A DNA stretch of 64,000 nt from Vibrio bivalvicida (GTDB lineage Bacteria; Pseudomonadota; Gammaproteobacteria; Enterobacterales; Vibrionaceae), in contig NZ_LLEI02000019.1 of NCBI RefSeq assembly GCF_001399455.2, forward strand, positions 1 to 64,000, given 5' to 3'. The translations under genes and the position numbers were made by a program. The notes under the pieces were generated by a model. That model saw only the letters and a list, made by a program, of their open reading frames with translations. It was not told the origin of the DNA and searched no databases. Below, piece after piece: positions 7,974 through 18,036 of the stretch. The stretch's first letter is position 1, and every line of letters starts with the position of its first letter.

Positions 7974-8542
7974 TAGAATCGCTCCTGCATGTAGTTTTGA
8001 AGTTCACGGTCGTTAGAAACTTCTTGAAGTACAAGGTTGATAACATCATTGAGCACTTCTTCGATCTCTTCGTTTGATGCGCTAAGTGCTCCAGTACGTT
8101 TTGCTGTACCCGTGTAAGTCTTAACAAGTTTGCCCTGCGGCGTTTCTGCAGTGATTTCAAGTACCACTTTTCCGTCCATCTGGTTTTCCATAACAGTATG
8201 CTTAACGGACACTAGCGCTTCTTGAACTTCTATTTCAATTGAGTTTTCGCTATTGACAGTACTACGGAAACCTTGCGACTTAAACTGATCCAATAGAGCG
8301 TTTTCAATCGAGATACGCACGTTTTGCTTGGAGTGAATCGGTTCAATGTTTGAACGTCCACTGTCTACTAAAGCAACATACTGAGCTGAACGCATGTCTT
8401 TACTGGTTAGAGTAAAACTTGCATCTTGAACAATATCGCTGTTGCTCAATACCGCCTTAGGCATGAAGTTGATTTGCTCTTGCTGCGGCGCCGAACACGC
8501 AGTGAGTAATGCCATTGACGCGGCTAGAACCAGTTTTCTCAT
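7973..8542 (-). CDS. yajG: YajG family lipoprotein
   Basis: A 189-residue lipoprotein. The N-terminus MRKLVLAASMALLTACSAP has a lipobox with Cys16 as the lipid-anchored residue. The rest matches the YajG family, including an ADSGR-like VALVDSGRS segment and the conserved C-terminal helix EEIEEVLNDVINLVLQEVS. Its function is unknown. Gene order yajG-ampG is conserved with enterobacteria, where bolA lies upstream; here rlmG separates it from a divergent bolA. It is the first gene of the operon. Confidence 0.9.
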   Translation of the reverse strand: MRKLVLAASMALLTACSAPQQEQINFMPKAVLSNSDIVQDASFTLTSKDMRSAQYVALVDSGRSNIEPIHSKQNVRISIENALLDQFKSQGFRSTVNSENSIEIEVQEALVSVKHTVMENQMDGKVVLEITAETPQGKLVKTYTGTAKRTGALSASNEEIEEVLNDVINLVLQEVSNDRELQNYMQERF

Positions 8543-8604
8543 TGTAATTTCCTTTCTTGTTAACTCTGCGAGCCTACTGAAACGTATAGACAGATAATAG
8601 TGGA

Positions 8605-9735
8605 CTATTTAGTCGCTTGTAAAATAACAAATTTCTTATTGGAAGCGACAACTTTTACGTTCGACTTGCCAAACAGTCTAGTTAGCTTTCCATCGTAGCC
8701 GAGGTGACGGTTGCCGATAACTAATAATTGTCCACCGACACTAAGAATTTGCTTTGCATCACAGAACATCTGCCATGCAATGTGATCCGTAATCGCTTGT
8801 TGCTGATGAAAAGGGGGATTACACATCACTAAATCGACATTTTTCGCGGGCATTCCATCGAGGCAATTGTTGGCGATGCAGTCTACCTCTCTCTCTTTTC
8901 CTAAGTTTGAGATAAGGTTTTGTTGCGCGGATTCCACCGCCATAAAGCTCTCGTCGACACAAGTGAGTTTTATCTGGGGATTCAGTTGGCCCATTTTTAC
9001 CGATAACACGCCATTACCACAGCCTAAATCGAGTACGTGTTTTAGTTGAGGATTTTGCGGTAAGTGTTCAAGCATAAAACGAGCGCCGAGATCTAAGCTC
9101 TCTCCAGAATAAACATTAGGCAGATTGTTAAGCTCAATCTGTTCGTCATCAACAGACCAACGAGTGTCAGGAGAGACTTTGATTGGTGTTTGACTGTTGG
9201 CATTGCTGAAGACAAGGCGATGTTTTTTCCAAGCCAGCGATGTTTTGGTTTCGCCAAGGTATTTTTCGAACAGCTTGAGTGTCGAAGTGTGAATTTCTTT
9301 GGCTTTGTTGACAGCAATCACAGGGACTGAGCAATCTAGCGTATCGCGCAGCTGACTGAGCAGCCAGGCTAAGTGGCGATTACTTTTAGGTAACTGAAAC
9401 AGTACTAGATCTATGTTACTCGGAATCTGATCCATCGTGGTCAAGTAAGTGATCGTCGGGCAGTCATTTGCCTTAAGATTGACGTGTGCACCTTGATGAG
9501 AGATAAACGAGTCACTCATCAAAGTGATTTTATGTCGTTTGCTAAACCAACAGCTTAGAGCACCAAAGTTATCGTTAATAATCAGAATGTTCTGATCATT
9601 TGGTAACTCTAGTTCTTTAACATGATTTATCAGGTATTCGTCTCCAGCATCCCATGCTTGAAGAGTTTCGTTGTTTCTTTTCGGGTAGCGGAATAAAGAG
9701 AGGGTGCGCTGATGCAAAGTAAGCTCAGTTTTCAT
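8605..9735 (-). CDS. rlmG: 23S rRNA (guanine-N2)-methyltransferase RlmG
   Basis: A 376-residue SAM-dependent methyltransferase. RlmG (YgjO) modifies G1835 of 23S rRNA in E. coli, where it is 378 residues. A degenerate N-terminal Rossmann fold (about 1-190) is followed by a catalytic C-terminal one with the SAM loop VLDLGCGNGVLSV and the NPPF motif (MCNPPFHQQQ) used for exocyclic amine methylation. This two-domain form is shared with RsmC, but the overall length and N-terminal region fit RlmG better. It is monocistronic and divergent from bolA, with a 138-bp shared promoter region. Confidence 0.88.
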   Translation of the reverse strand: MKTELTLHQRTLSLFRYPKRNNETLQAWDAGDEYLINHVKELELPNDQNILIINDNFGALSCWFSKRHKITLMSDSFISHQGAHVNLKANDCPTITYLTTMDQIPSNIDLVLFQLPKSNRHLAWLLSQLRDTLDCSVPVIAVNKAKEIHTSTLKLFEKYLGETKTSLAWKKHRLVFSNANSQTPIKVSPDTRWSVDDEQIELNNLPNVYSGESLDLGARFMLEHLPQNPQLKHVLDLGCGNGVLSVKMGQLNPQIKLTCVDESFMAVESAQQNLISNLGKEREVDCIANNCLDGMPAKNVDLVMCNPPFHQQQAITDHIAWQMFCDAKQILSVGGQLLVIGNRHLGYDGKLTRLFGKSNVKVVASNKKFVILQATK

Positions 9736-9873
9736 ATTTGGAATGCAAGCAAGTCAGTAATGGTCAAATTGTCGCAAAAGCTGAAGGTTGAGGAAACTAA
9801 AACCTTTAGCTTTATGCTAGAGGCGATTATTATCTAACCTTATAAAGTTGTTAATATCTGATGGTAAAAACCG

Positions 9874-10182
9874 ATGATACAAGAAGTTATTGAAAATAAA
9901 CTGACTGAAGCCTTCAGCCCTGACTATCTCAATGTCGTCAATGAGAGTTACATGCATAATGTTCCACCAGGCTCAGAAAGCCACTTTAAAGTGGTCATTG
10001 TCAGCGAGGAATTTGAAGGGGCGCGTTTGATTGCGCGACACCGCCAAGTAAATCAAGTGCTTGCACAAGAGCTTGCTCACCAAATCCACGCATTATCGAT
10101 GCATACCTATACGGCTGGTGAATGGAAAGAGCAGAATCAGCTCGCACCCGATAGCCCTATGTGTCTCGGCGGCTCAAAATAA
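9874..10182 (+). CDS. bolA: BolA family protein
   Basis: A 102-residue BolA protein. These pair with monothiol glutaredoxins around a [2Fe-2S] cluster, and in E. coli BolA also acts as a stress-linked morphology regulator. The conserved region includes [23 protein letters not shown] and the metal-ligand histidine context [13 protein letters not shown]. Its length is close to E. coli BolA (105). It is transcribed alone, divergent from rlmG, and followed at once by a strong terminator. Confidence 0.95.
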   Translation: MIQEVIENKLTEAFSPDYLNVVNESYMHNVPPGSESHFKVVIVSEEFEGARLIARHRQVNQVLAQELAHQIHALSMHTYTAGEWKEQNQLAPDSPMCLGGSK

Positions 10183-10187
10183 GCCAC

Positions 10188-10217
10188 AAAAAGGGGTAGC
10201 GTTTGCTACCCTTTTTA
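10188..10217 (+). terminator. Intrinsic terminator after bolA
   Basis: The stem AAAAGGGGTAGC closes on GTTT and pairs with GCTACCCTTTTT, ending in a T run. Confidence 0.93.
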
Positions 10218-10468
10218 TTGGTAGCGATAGTTTTGATGTTAACAAGGTAGAAACAAATAAATGCAATGGTTGGTTTTAAAACAGAATGTTTCATGATGTG
10301 AATGAATTAGAAAAATAGGAAATAGCGCTCAGATTTGTGTTTGTGCGGTGGCTCAAAGTTATGACTATTCCATAGCCTTTAAACCCTATTCGCTCGAAAT
10401 ATCTCTGTTAATCATAGCATTCATCATGGCATCAACTTCAAAAAAGATGATAGACTACCGCACCTGAT

Positions 10469-10500
10469 AAATCTCGCTGAATTCTTGTAGCGAGATTTTT
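10469..10500 (+). terminator. Terminator-like hairpin upstream of nqrA
   Basis: A 10-bp perfect stem, AAATCTCGCT with AGCGAGATTT around a 10-base loop, runs into T5. It could end a short upstream transcript (a small RNA) or act as an attenuator in the nqr leader. Confidence 0.6.
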
Positions 10501-10515
10501 AATAGGATGTTGCGA

Positions 10516-10556
10516 TTTTGGTGTTTAAAACTTCACCAAAACCGGACACTAGTGTC
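10516..10556 (+). promoter_or_regulatory. Two adjacent inverted repeats before nqrA
   Basis: TTTTGGTG-N10-CACCAAAA (10516-10541, perfect) is followed three bases later by the 12-bp perfect palindrome GACACTAGTGTC (10545-10556). They lie 60-100 bp upstream of the nqrA ATG and are candidate operators or leader RNA stems. Confidence 0.5.
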
Positions 10557-10615
10557 GTGTCTAAAAGTTACGCAAACAAAGAATCTTTTTCCCGATAAAA
10601 GTAGTGCAAGTGCGT

Positions 10616-11956
10616 ATGATTACAATAAAGAAGGGTTTGGACCTTCCTGTAGCAGGAACTCCTACCCAGGTGATTAATGATGGTAAGACCATCAAAAAAG
10701 TCGCCTTGCTTGGCGAAGAGTACGTCGGCATGCGTCCTACTATGCATGTCCGCGTAGGCGATGAAGTAAAGAAAGCTCAAGTTCTTTTTGAAGATAAGAA
10801 GAACTCAGGTGTGAAATTTACTTCACCAGCAGCTGGTAAAGTGATCGAGATTAACCGTGGCGCTAAGCGTGTACTTCAATCAGTTGTGATTGAAGTTGCA
10901 GGTGAAGAGCAGGTGACGTTCGATAAGTTTGAAGCTGATCAACTAGCAAGTATTGACCGTGAAGCGGTGAAAACTCAACTGGTTGAATCAGGTCTTTGGA
11001 CCGCTTTACGTACTCGTCCGTTTAGCAAGGTTCCAGCAATCGAATCTTCTACTAAGGCTATTTTCGTTACTGCTATGGATACCAATCCATTGGCGGCTCA
11101 GCCTGAGTTGATCATCAATGAGCAACAAGAAGCGTTCGTTGCAGGTTTAGATCTGCTTTCAACTCTGACTGATGGCAAGGTTTACGTATGTAAATCTGGT
11201 ACAAGTCTTCCTCGTTCTTCTCAATCAAATGTTGAAGAGCATGTATTTGATGGCCCTCACCCAGCAGGTCTTGCTGGCACCCACATGCATTTTCTATACC
11301 CAGTAAATGCAGAAAATGTGGCGTGGAGTATCAACTACCAAGACGTTATCGCCTTCGGTAAGTTGTTCCTAACTGGTGAACTTTACACTGATCGTATTAT
11401 TTCTCTGGCAGGCCCAGTAGTGAATAACCCTCGTCTAGTACGTACATCTCTAGGTGCATGCCTTGATGACGTAACGGATAGCGAGCTAATGCCAGGTGAA
11501 GTTCGTGTGATTTCTGGTTCAGTACTAACTGGTACTCATGCAATTGGACCTCACGCATACCTTGGTCGTTACCACGTACAGGTTTCTGTATTACGTGAAG
11601 GCCGTGAAAAAGAACTGTTTGGCTGGGCTATGCCTGGTAAAAACAAGTTCTCTGTGACTCGCTCATTCCTTGGTCATATCTTTAAAGGTCAGTTGTTCAA
11701 TATGACAACCACCACTAACGGTAGTGATCGTTCAATGGTTCCAATCGGCAACTACGAACGTGTTATGCCATTAGATATGGAACCGACTCTGCTACTTCGT
11801 GATCTATGTGCAGGCGATACTGACAGTGCAGCAGCACTGGGTGCGCTAGAACTAGACGAAGAAGATGTAGCATTGTGTACCTTTGTGTGTCCTGGTAAGT
11901 ACGAGTACGGTGAACTCCTTCGTGAATGCCTAGATACCATCGAGAAGGAAGGGTAA
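10616..11956 (+). CDS. nqrA: Na+-translocating NADH:quinone reductase subunit A
   Basis: A 446-residue peripheral subunit on the cytoplasmic side of the Nqr complex, which couples NADH oxidation by ubiquinone to Na+ export. NqrA carries no redox cofactor of its own and has been implicated in quinone interaction. The start at 10616 gives [16 protein letters not shown], the usual Vibrio N-terminus; a GTG four codons upstream is possible but less likely. It is the first gene of nqrABCDEF and is strongly codon-biased like its neighbours, consistent with high expression. Confidence 0.97.
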   Translation: MITIKKGLDLPVAGTPTQVINDGKTIKKVALLGEEYVGMRPTMHVRVGDEVKKAQVLFEDKKNSGVKFTSPAAGKVIEINRGAKRVLQSVVIEVAGEEQVTFDKFEADQLASIDREAVKTQLVESGLWTALRTRPFSKVPAIESSTKAIFVTAMDTNPLAAQPELIINEQQEAFVAGLDLLSTLTDGKVYVCKSGTSLPRSSQSNVEEHVFDGPHPAGLAGTHMHFLYPVNAENVAWSINYQDVIAFGKLFLTGELYTDRIISLAGPVVNNPRLVRTSLGACLDDVTDSELMPGEVRVISGSVLTGTHAIGPHAYLGRYHVQVSVLREGREKELFGWAMPGKNKFSVTRSFLGHIFKGQLFNMTTTTNGSDRSMVPIGNYERVMPLDMEPTLLLRDLCAGDTDSAAALGALELDEEDVALCTFVCPGKYEYGELLRECLDTIEKEG

Positions 11957-11961
11957 TTTTC

Positions 11962-13206
11962 ATGGCTCTTAAAAAGTTTATTGAAGACATCGAGCATCAT
12001 TTTGAGCCAGGTGGTAAGCATGAGAAGTGGTTTGCTTTATATGAAGCAGCAGCAACACTTTTCTACACGCCAGGCTTAGTAACGAAGAAAAGCTCGCACG
12101 TTCGTGATAGCGTTGACTTAAAACGTATCATGATCATGGTTTGGTTCGCGGTATTCCCTGCAATGTTCTGGGGTATGTACAATGCGGGTGGCCAAGCTAT
12201 ATCAGCACTTAACCATATGTATGTAGGTGATCAGCTAGCAGCGGTTGTTGCTGGTAACTGGCACTACTGGCTAACAGAAATGCTTGGGGGCACTTTAGCC
12301 GCCGATGCCGGCGTTGGCAGTAAGATAATCCTAGGTGCAACTTACTTCCTACCAATCTATGCAACGGTCTTCATCGTTGGTGGTTTCTGGGAAGTGCTGT
12401 TCTGTATGGTGCGTAAGCACGAAGTTAACGAAGGTTTCTTTGTTACTTCTATCCTATTTGCACTTATTGTTCCACCAACACTTCCTTTATGGCAAGCGGC
12501 GCTAGGTATTACCTTCGGTGTTGTGGTTGCTAAAGAGATCTTTGGTGGTACTGGTCGTAACTTCCTTAACCCAGCACTTGCTGGCCGTGCTTTCCTATTC
12601 TTCGCTTACCCTGCGCAAATCTCAGGTGACGTAGTTTGGACAGCTGCTGACGGCTTCTCTGGTGCAACGGCGCTTAGCCAATGGGCACAAGGTGGCAACG
12701 GTGCACTAGTCAATACAGTGACAGGCGCTCCAATCACTTGGATGGATGCTTTCATCGGTAACATTCCTGGTTCGATTGGTGAAGTATCTACATTGGCACT
12801 AATGATCGGTGCTGCAATGATCGTTTACATGAGAATTGCTTCATGGCGCATTATTGCAGGTGTGATGATCGGTATGATTGCAACAGCAACGCTGTTTAAT
12901 GTCATCGGTTCGGATACTAACCCAATGTTCAACATGCCATGGCACTGGCACCTAGTTCTAGGTGGCTTTGCATTCGGTATGTTCTTTATGGCGACAGACC
13001 CTGTATCTGCTTCATTTACTAACAAAGGTAAATGGTGGTACGGCGCGCTAATCGGTGTGATGTGTGTACTTATTCGTGTGGTAAACCCAGCATATCCAGA
13101 AGGTATGATGCTGGCGATTCTGTTCGCGAACCTGTTTGCACCTCTATTCGACCATTTAGTTATCGAGAAGAACATCAAGCGGAGACAAGCACGCTATGGC
13201 AAGTAA
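11962..13206 (+). CDS. nqrB: Na+-NQR subunit B (covalent FMN)
   Basis: A 414-residue integral membrane subunit with about ten helices, a main part of the sodium path, with riboflavin and covalently bound FMN. The FMN attachment motif [10 protein letters not shown] places the acceptor at Thr236, the same number as in V. cholerae. ApbE, encoded just downstream of the operon, makes this bond. The chosen ATG gives [14 protein letters not shown] and follows a GGAAGGG RBS; an in-frame upstream codon would run into nqrA. The 3' end overlaps nqrC by 11 bases. Confidence 0.97.
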   Translation: MALKKFIEDIEHHFEPGGKHEKWFALYEAAATLFYTPGLVTKKSSHVRDSVDLKRIMIMVWFAVFPAMFWGMYNAGGQAISALNHMYVGDQLAAVVAGNWHYWLTEMLGGTLAADAGVGSKIILGATYFLPIYATVFIVGGFWEVLFCMVRKHEVNEGFFVTSILFALIVPPTLPLWQAALGITFGVVVAKEIFGGTGRNFLNPALAGRAFLFFAYPAQISGDVVWTAADGFSGATALSQWAQGGNGALVNTVTGAPITWMDAFIGNIPGSIGEVSTLALMIGAAMIVYMRIASWRIIAGVMIGMIATATLFNVIGSDTNPMFNMPWHWHLVLGGFAFGMFFMATDPVSASFTNKGKWWYGALIGVMCVLIRVVNPAYPEGMMLAILFANLFAPLFDHLVIEKNIKRRQARYGK

Positions 13207-13966
13207 TAACGACAGCATTAAAAAAACGCTGGGTGTTGTTATCGGGTTGAGCCTTGTTTGTTCAATCATCGTATCAACAGCAGCTGTAGGTTTACGCGAC
13301 AAACAAAAAGCGAACGCTGTACTAGATAAGCAGACCAAAATCGTTGAAGTTGCAGGCATCGATGCGGCAGGCAAGAAAGTACCAGAGCTATTCGCTCAGT
13401 ACATTGAGCCTCGTCTAGTCGACTTTGACACTGGCGCTTTTGTCGACGGCGACGCTGCGACTTATGACCAACGCAAAGCTGCAAAAGATCCAGCAGAGTC
13501 AATCAAGCTAACGGCTGATCAAGACAAAGCGAAGATTATTCGTCGTGCAAACACGGGTGTGGTTTACCTAGTTAAAGACGGTGACTCAGTATCTAAGATC
13601 ATTTTGCCTGTTCACGGCACTGGTCTATGGTCAATGATGTACGCTTTTGTTGCAGTAGAAACTGACGGTAACACTGTATCTGCTCTCACTTACTACGAAC
13701 AGGGTGAGACTCCTGGACTTGGTGGTGAAATTGAGAACCCATCTTGGCGTGCTCAGTTTGAAGGCAAGAAACTGTTTGATGAAAACCACAAACCAGCAAT
13801 CAAGATTGTCAAAGGTGGTGCTCCAGCAGGTTCTGAACACGGTGTTGATGGCCTATCAGGTGCGACACTAACAGGTAACGGTGTTCAAGGTACATTTGAT
13901 TTCTGGTTAGGCGACATGGGCTTTGGTCCATTCCTAGCAAAAGTTCGTGACGGAGGTCTGAACTAA
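13196..13966 (+). CDS. nqrC: Na+-NQR subunit C (covalent FMN)
   Basis: A 256-residue subunit with one N-terminal transmembrane helix (about residues 11-31) and a periplasmic FMN domain. The flavinylation motif [10 protein letters not shown] puts the acceptor at Thr224, equivalent to Thr225 in V. cholerae. Electrons pass from the NqrD/E cluster to this flavin and then to NqrB. The gene starts inside the end of nqrB and ends by overlapping the nqrD ATG by one base (TAATG), so translation is coupled on both sides. Confidence 0.97.
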   Translation: MASNNDSIKKTLGVVIGLSLVCSIIVSTAAVGLRDKQKANAVLDKQTKIVEVAGIDAAGKKVPELFAQYIEPRLVDFDTGAFVDGDAATYDQRKAAKDPAESIKLTADQDKAKIIRRANTGVVYLVKDGDSVSKIILPVHGTGLWSMMYAFVAVETDGNTVSALTYYEQGETPGLGGEIENPSWRAQFEGKKLFDENHKPAIKIVKGGAPAGSEHGVDGLSGATLTGNGVQGTFDFWLGDMGFGPFLAKVRDGGLN

Positions 13967-14598
13967 TGTCTAGCGCACAAAACGTTAAGAAGAGCTTGTT
14001 AGCACCCGTATTGGATAACAACCCAATCGCGCTTCAGGTTCTTGGTGTTTGTTCTGCATTGGCAGTAACAACCAAACTAGAAACGGCTTTTGTAATGACA
14101 CTAGCGGTTATCTTCGTAACTGCATTGTCTAACTTCTTCGTTTCAATCATCCGTAACCACATTCCTAACAGTGTGCGTATCATCGTTCAAATGGCGATCA
14201 TCGCATCTTTAGTAATCGTGGTAGACCAAGTGCTAAAAGCTTACCTATACGATATCTCAAAGCAGCTATCGGTATTCGTAGGTCTAATCATCACGAACTG
14301 TATCGTTATGGGTCGTGCTGAAGCATTCGCAATGAAGTCAGAGCCACTTCCATCGCTAATCGATGGTATTGGTAACGGTCTTGGTTACGGTTTCGTTCTT
14401 ATCACTGTTGGTTTCTTCCGTGAGTTATTTGGCTCTGGCAAATTGTTTGGTATGGAAGTTCTACCTCTAGTGAGCAATGGTGGTTGGTACCAGCCTAACG
14501 GTCTGATGCTTCTAGCACCATCTGCATTCTTCCTAATCGGTTTCCTTATCTGGGCAATCCGTATTCTGAAACCAGAGCAAGTAGAAGCGAAGGAGTAA
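13966..14598 (+). CDS. nqrD: Na+-NQR subunit D
   Basis: A 210-residue membrane subunit of six helices. Cys29 (GVCSAL) and Cys112 (TNCIVMG) are present; with the matching pair in NqrE they hold the intramembrane iron-sulfur centre that carries electrons across the bilayer. NqrD and NqrE are inverted-topology homologues of each other and of RnfE/RnfA. The Nqr assignment over Rnf is fixed by the ABCDEF order here. Confidence 0.97.
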   Translation: MSSAQNVKKSLLAPVLDNNPIALQVLGVCSALAVTTKLETAFVMTLAVIFVTALSNFFVSIIRNHIPNSVRIIVQMAIIASLVIVVDQVLKAYLYDISKQLSVFVGLIITNCIVMGRAEAFAMKSEPLPSLIDGIGNGLGYGFVLITVGFFRELFGSGKLFGMEVLPLVSNGGWYQPNGLMLLAPSAFFLIGFLIWAIRILKPEQVEAKE

Positions 14599-14605
14599 GG
14601 ACGTC

Positions 14606-15202
14606 ATGGAACATTACATTAGCTTGCTAGTTAAATCGATTTTCATCGAAAACTTAGCACTATCGTTCTTCTTAGGTATGTGTACATTCCTTGCTGTATC
14701 TAAGAAAGTTAAGACCTCTTTCGGTCTTGGCGTTGCCGTTGTTTTCGTACTGACTGTTGCAGTACCTGTGAACAACCTACTTTACAACCTAGTTTTAAAA
14801 GAGAATGCATTACTTGAAGGTGTGGATCTAAGCTTCCTAAACTTCATTACCTTTATCGGTGTAATCGCGGCTCTAGTACAGATTCTAGAAATGATATTAG
14901 ATCGCTTCTTCCCACCTCTGTACAACGCACTAGGCATCTTCCTACCGCTGATCACAGTAAACTGTGCGATCTTCGGTGGTGTATCTTTCATGGTACAACG
15001 TGACTACAACTTTGCAGAGTCAGTAGTATACGGCTTCGGCTCAGGTGTGGGTTGGATGCTAGCTATCGTTGCTCTTGCAGGTATTCGTGAGAAGATGAAG
15101 TACTCTGATGTACCTCCAGGTCTACGCGGTCTTGGTATCACGTTCATCACAGTTGGTCTAATGGCGTTAGGCTTTATGTCTTTCTCTGGTGTTCAACTGT
15201 AA
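14606..15202 (+). CDS. nqrE: Na+-NQR subunit E
   Basis: A 198-residue membrane subunit, pseudo-symmetric with NqrD. Cys26 (LGMCTF) and Cys120 (TVNCAIFGG) complete the cysteine set for the intramembrane Fe-S centre. It follows nqrD by seven bases with an AAGGA RBS. Sequence and length fit Vibrio NqrE; RnfA is the nearest alternative but would sit in an rnf cluster. Confidence 0.97.
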   Translation: MEHYISLLVKSIFIENLALSFFLGMCTFLAVSKKVKTSFGLGVAVVFVLTVAVPVNNLLYNLVLKENALLEGVDLSFLNFITFIGVIAALVQILEMILDRFFPPLYNALGIFLPLITVNCAIFGGVSFMVQRDYNFAESVVYGFGSGVGWMLAIVALAGIREKMKYSDVPPGLRGLGITFITVGLMALGFMSFSGVQL

Positions 15203-15235
15203 GTCGGGTAAACGGCAGCAATTAAAGGAATAGTC

Positions 15236-16462
15236 ATGAATACTATTATTTTTGGTGTAGTGATGTTTACCCTGATTATCTTGGCGCTAGTTTTAGTGAT
15301 TCTATTCGCTAAATCTAAACTAGTACCATCAGGTGACATTACAATCTCTGTGAATAACGACCCAAATCTGGCGATCGTTACACAACCAGGCAGTAAGCTT
15401 CTGGGTGCTCTAGCTGGTGCTGGTGTATTCGTATCTTCTGCTTGTGGTGGCGGTGGCTCATGTGGCCAGTGTCGCGTAAAAGTTAAATCAGGTGGTGGTG
15501 ACATTCTACCAACCGAGCTTGACCACATTACTAAAGGTGAAGCGCGTGAAGGTGAGCGTCTAGCGTGTCAGGTTGCAATGAAAACTGACATGGACATCGA
15601 ACTTCCTGAAGAGATCTTCGGCGTTAAGAAGTGGGAATGTTCAGTTATCTCTAACGATAACAAAGCAACATTCATCAAAGAGCTTAAACTACAAATTCCA
15701 GATGGCGAATCAGTACCTTTCCGTGCTGGTGGTTACATCCAGATTGAAGCTCCTGCTCACCACGTGAAATACGCTGATTTCGATGTACCACAAGAGTACC
15801 GCGAAGATTGGGACAAGTTTAACCTGTTCCGCTACGAGTCTAAGGTAAACGAAGAAACAATCCGCGCTTACTCTATGGCTAACTACCCAGAAGAAGAAGG
15901 TATTATTATGCTGAACGTGCGTATCGCTACGCCGCCGCCTAATAATCCTGAAGTACCGCCAGGTATTATGTCTTCGTTCATCTGGTCTCTTAAAGAGGGC
16001 GACAAGTGTACTATCTCTGGTCCATTTGGTGAGTTCTTCGCGAAAGACACAGACAACGAGATGGTCTTCGTTGGTGGTGGTGCTGGTATGGCTCCAATGC
16101 GTTCGCACATCTTCGATCAGCTTAAGCGTCTAAACTCTACTCGTAAGATGTCTTTCTGGTACGGTGCGCGTTCTAAGCGTGAAATGTTCTACGTAGAAGA
16201 TTTCGACGGCCTACAAGCTGAAAACGAGAACTTCGTGTGGCACTGTGCACTGTCTGACCCTATGCCAGAAGATAACTGGGATGGTTACACAGGCTTCATC
16301 CACAACGTACTGTACGAAAACTACCTGAAGGATCACGAAGCACCTGAAGATTGTGAGTACTACATGTGTGGTCCACCGATGATGAACGCAGCTGTTATCG
16401 GCATGCTTAAAGATCTAGGTGTAGAAGACGAGAACATTCTACTGGATGACTTCGGCGGCTAA
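15236..16462 (+). CDS. nqrF: Na+-NQR subunit F, NADH dehydrogenase
   Basis: The 408-residue electron entry subunit. A single N-terminal membrane helix (about 3-25) is followed by a ferredoxin-like [2Fe-2S] domain with Cys70, Cys76, Cys79 and Cys111, then an FAD domain with [11 protein letters not shown] and an NADH domain with [12 protein letters not shown]. Cofactor ligands and length are as in V. cholerae. It is the last gene of the operon; its stop codon directly abuts an ERIC-like repeat whose nested stems could form the 3' end of the transcript. Confidence 0.98.
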   Translation: MNTIIFGVVMFTLIILALVLVILFAKSKLVPSGDITISVNNDPNLAIVTQPGSKLLGALAGAGVFVSSACGGGGSCGQCRVKVKSGGGDILPTELDHITKGEAREGERLACQVAMKTDMDIELPEEIFGVKKWECSVISNDNKATFIKELKLQIPDGESVPFRAGGYIQIEAPAHHVKYADFDVPQEYREDWDKFNLFRYESKVNEETIRAYSMANYPEEEGIIMLNVRIATPPPNNPEVPPGIMSSFIWSLKEGDKCTISGPFGEFFAKDTDNEMVFVGGGAGMAPMRSHIFDQLKRLNSTRKMSFWYGARSKREMFYVEDFDGLQAENENFVWHCALSDPMPEDNWDGYTGFIHNVLYENYLKDHEAPEDCEYYMCGPPMMNAAVIGMLKDLGVEDENILLDDFGG

Positions 16463-16586
16463 ATTTCAGCGTATTTGAAGCTGTAGCGTTGTTGGTTTCA
16501 TAAACCCAACCTAATCACATAGACGATCTATGCTCATAGGCTTGGGTTTATTTACCGCCTAGCTACAACTCCAACTAATTGAAATT
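16461..16586. repeat. ERIC-like 126-bp imperfect palindrome
   Basis: The ends AATTTCA and TGAAATT and the flanking GCTGTAGC/GCTACAACT are inverted. Inside are nested stems: AAACCCAA...TTGGGTTT, CCTA...TAGG and a central CATAG-ACGAT-CTATG. Length and the core resemble enterobacterial repetitive intergenic consensus elements, which are about 127 bp and occur in Vibrio. It lies exactly between nqrF and apbE. Confidence 0.8.
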
Positions 16587-16707
16587 ACGTATATAAGATG
16601 GCTGACTGCTATAAGTCAGCCATTATTTTTTAAAGAGTGGTAATAGTCGATGCGTTCTATATAAAACGTATGTGCTATTCCCGTTTCGAATTTAAGGAGT
16701 CTAACAA

Positions 16708-17712
16708 GTGAAAAAATGGCTTGTTGCATTTGCTTCTCTACTCGTTTTAGCTGGCTGTGAAAAGCCCGCGGAGCAGGTTCATCTAAGTGGCCCAACAATG
16801 GGCACAACTTACAACATTAAATACATCTCAGCGGAGGGTATCCCTTCACCAGAGGTGCTTCAGCAAGAAGTCGATCGACTGCTTGAAGAGGTCAATGACC
16901 AGATGTCGACCTACCGTAAGGACTCTGAGTTAAGTCGCTTTAACCAGCTTCAGTCATCAGAATCATTCGCCGTATCTCCACAAACGGTTACCGTTGTGAA
17001 AGAAGCGATTCGTTTAAACGGTCTTACTCATGGTGCATTAGATGTGACGGTGGGTCCATTGGTTAACCTTTGGGGCTTTGGCCCAGAAGCTCGACCTGAA
17101 GTTGTCCCTACCGATGAAGAGCTCGCAGCGCGTAAAGCGATGACGGGTATTGAACACCTTTCTGTTGAAGGTAATACACTTAAAAAAGATATTCCTAACT
17201 TGTACGTTGATCTATCCACGATCGCAAAAGGCTGGGGTGTGGATGTCGTTGCAGACTACATTCAATCTCAAGGTGTTGAGAACTTCATGGTTGAAGTCGG
17301 TGGTGAAATGCGCCTGAAAGGTCTCAACCGTGAAGGGGTTAAATGGCGTATCGCGATTGAAAAACCGTCTACGGATGAGCGTGCTATCCAAGAGATTATT
17401 GAACCTGGAGATATGGCAGTAGCGACGTCAGGCGATTACCGTATCTATTTTGAGCGTGATGGCGTACGATACTCGCACATCATCAACCCTCAAACAGGCA
17501 AACCGATTCGCCACAAGGTGGTATCAGTGACGGTACTGGATAAATCATCTATGACTGCAGATGGGTTGGCTACGGGCTTGATGGTTCTTGGTGAAGAGCT
17601 AGGTATGCAGGTTGCTAACGACAATAACATTCCTGCGTTTATGATTGTGAAAACCCAAGATGGCTTTAAAGAGTTAGCTTCTGAAGCTTACAAGCCGTTT
17701 ATGAATCAATAA
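16708..17712 (+). CDS. apbE: FAD:protein FMN transferase ApbE
   Basis: A 334-residue lipoprotein (lipobox LVLAGCEK, Cys17) acting on the periplasmic side. ApbE uses FAD and Mg2+ to attach FMN covalently to a threonine in D-x-x-S/T-G-A-T motifs; NqrB (Thr236) and NqrC (Thr224), encoded just upstream, carry exactly that motif. The family signature STYRKDSELSRFN and the later DLSTIAKGWGVD, GGEMR and MTADGLATG segments are present. The GTG start follows an AAGGAG RBS. It is separated from nqrF by the ERIC-like element, so it may have its own promoter. Confidence 0.95.
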   Translation: MKKWLVAFASLLVLAGCEKPAEQVHLSGPTMGTTYNIKYISAEGIPSPEVLQQEVDRLLEEVNDQMSTYRKDSELSRFNQLQSSESFAVSPQTVTVVKEAIRLNGLTHGALDVTVGPLVNLWGFGPEARPEVVPTDEELAARKAMTGIEHLSVEGNTLKKDIPNLYVDLSTIAKGWGVDVVADYIQSQGVENFMVEVGGEMRLKGLNREGVKWRIAIEKPSTDERAIQEIIEPGDMAVATSGDYRIYFERDGVRYSHIINPQTGKPIRHKVVSVTVLDKSSMTADGLATGLMVLGEELGMQVANDNNIPAFMIVKTQDGFKELASEAYKPFMNQ

Positions 17713-17733
17713 TATAATTATGAGCATGTCATT

Positions 17734-17967
17734 ATGAGTACATTTATAATTACCTTTGGTGTGTTTATGGCTGTGATTGCCGCTATGTCAATCGGCTATA
17801 TCATCCAGAAAAAAGTAGTAAAAGGTAGCTGTGGCGGTCTAGGTGCAGTGGGCATCGACAAAGTCTGCAATTGTCCTGAACCTTGTGATGCGCGTAAGAA
17901 GCGCGAAGCACGTGAGGCTATTCGTGCTGAGAAACTTGCCGCTTGGGAGAAAGATCGTATCGCTTAA
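17734..17967 (+). CDS. nqrM: Na+-NQR maturation protein NqrM (DUF539)
   Basis: A 77-residue protein with one N-terminal transmembrane helix (about 3-25) and four cysteines: Cys33 (KGSCGG) and Cys45, Cys47, Cys51 (CNCPEPC). NqrM is required to assemble the Nqr complex, probably delivering iron to the NqrD/NqrE site. It follows apbE by 21 bases, so the two maturation factors are likely co-transcribed. A clear terminator ends the unit. All cysteines of the family are intact. Confidence 0.95.
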   Translation: MSTFIITFGVFMAVIAAMSIGYIIQKKVVKGSCGGLGAVGIDKVCNCPEPCDARKKREAREAIRAEKLAAWEKDRIA

Positions 17968-17990
17968 CGCTACGTCTTAATCGGAGTAAA

Positions 17991-18015
17991 GCACCGACAT
18001 TATGTCGGTGTTTTT
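17991..18015 (+). terminator. Intrinsic terminator after nqrM
   Basis: CACCGACAT pairs with ATGTCGGTG with a very short loop, followed by T5. Confidence 0.9.
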
Positions 18016-18036
18016 GTATTCAAAGAGTGAAGCACA

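Larger units (their letters stand above)
10218..10615 (+). other. Long leader/promoter region upstream of nqrA
   Basis: About 400 bp without a convincing gene. The distal part is AT-rich and shows nothing clear. The last 150 bp hold three successive inverted repeats (10469-10498, 10516-10541, 10545-10556), so nqr probably has a structured, regulated leader. Confidence 0.7.

Noticed and set aside
15710..16110. Antisense frames of 75-132 codons inside nqrF
   Set aside because: Overlap of two such frames with a highly conserved, codon-biased gene is a composition effect; no start signal is seen.
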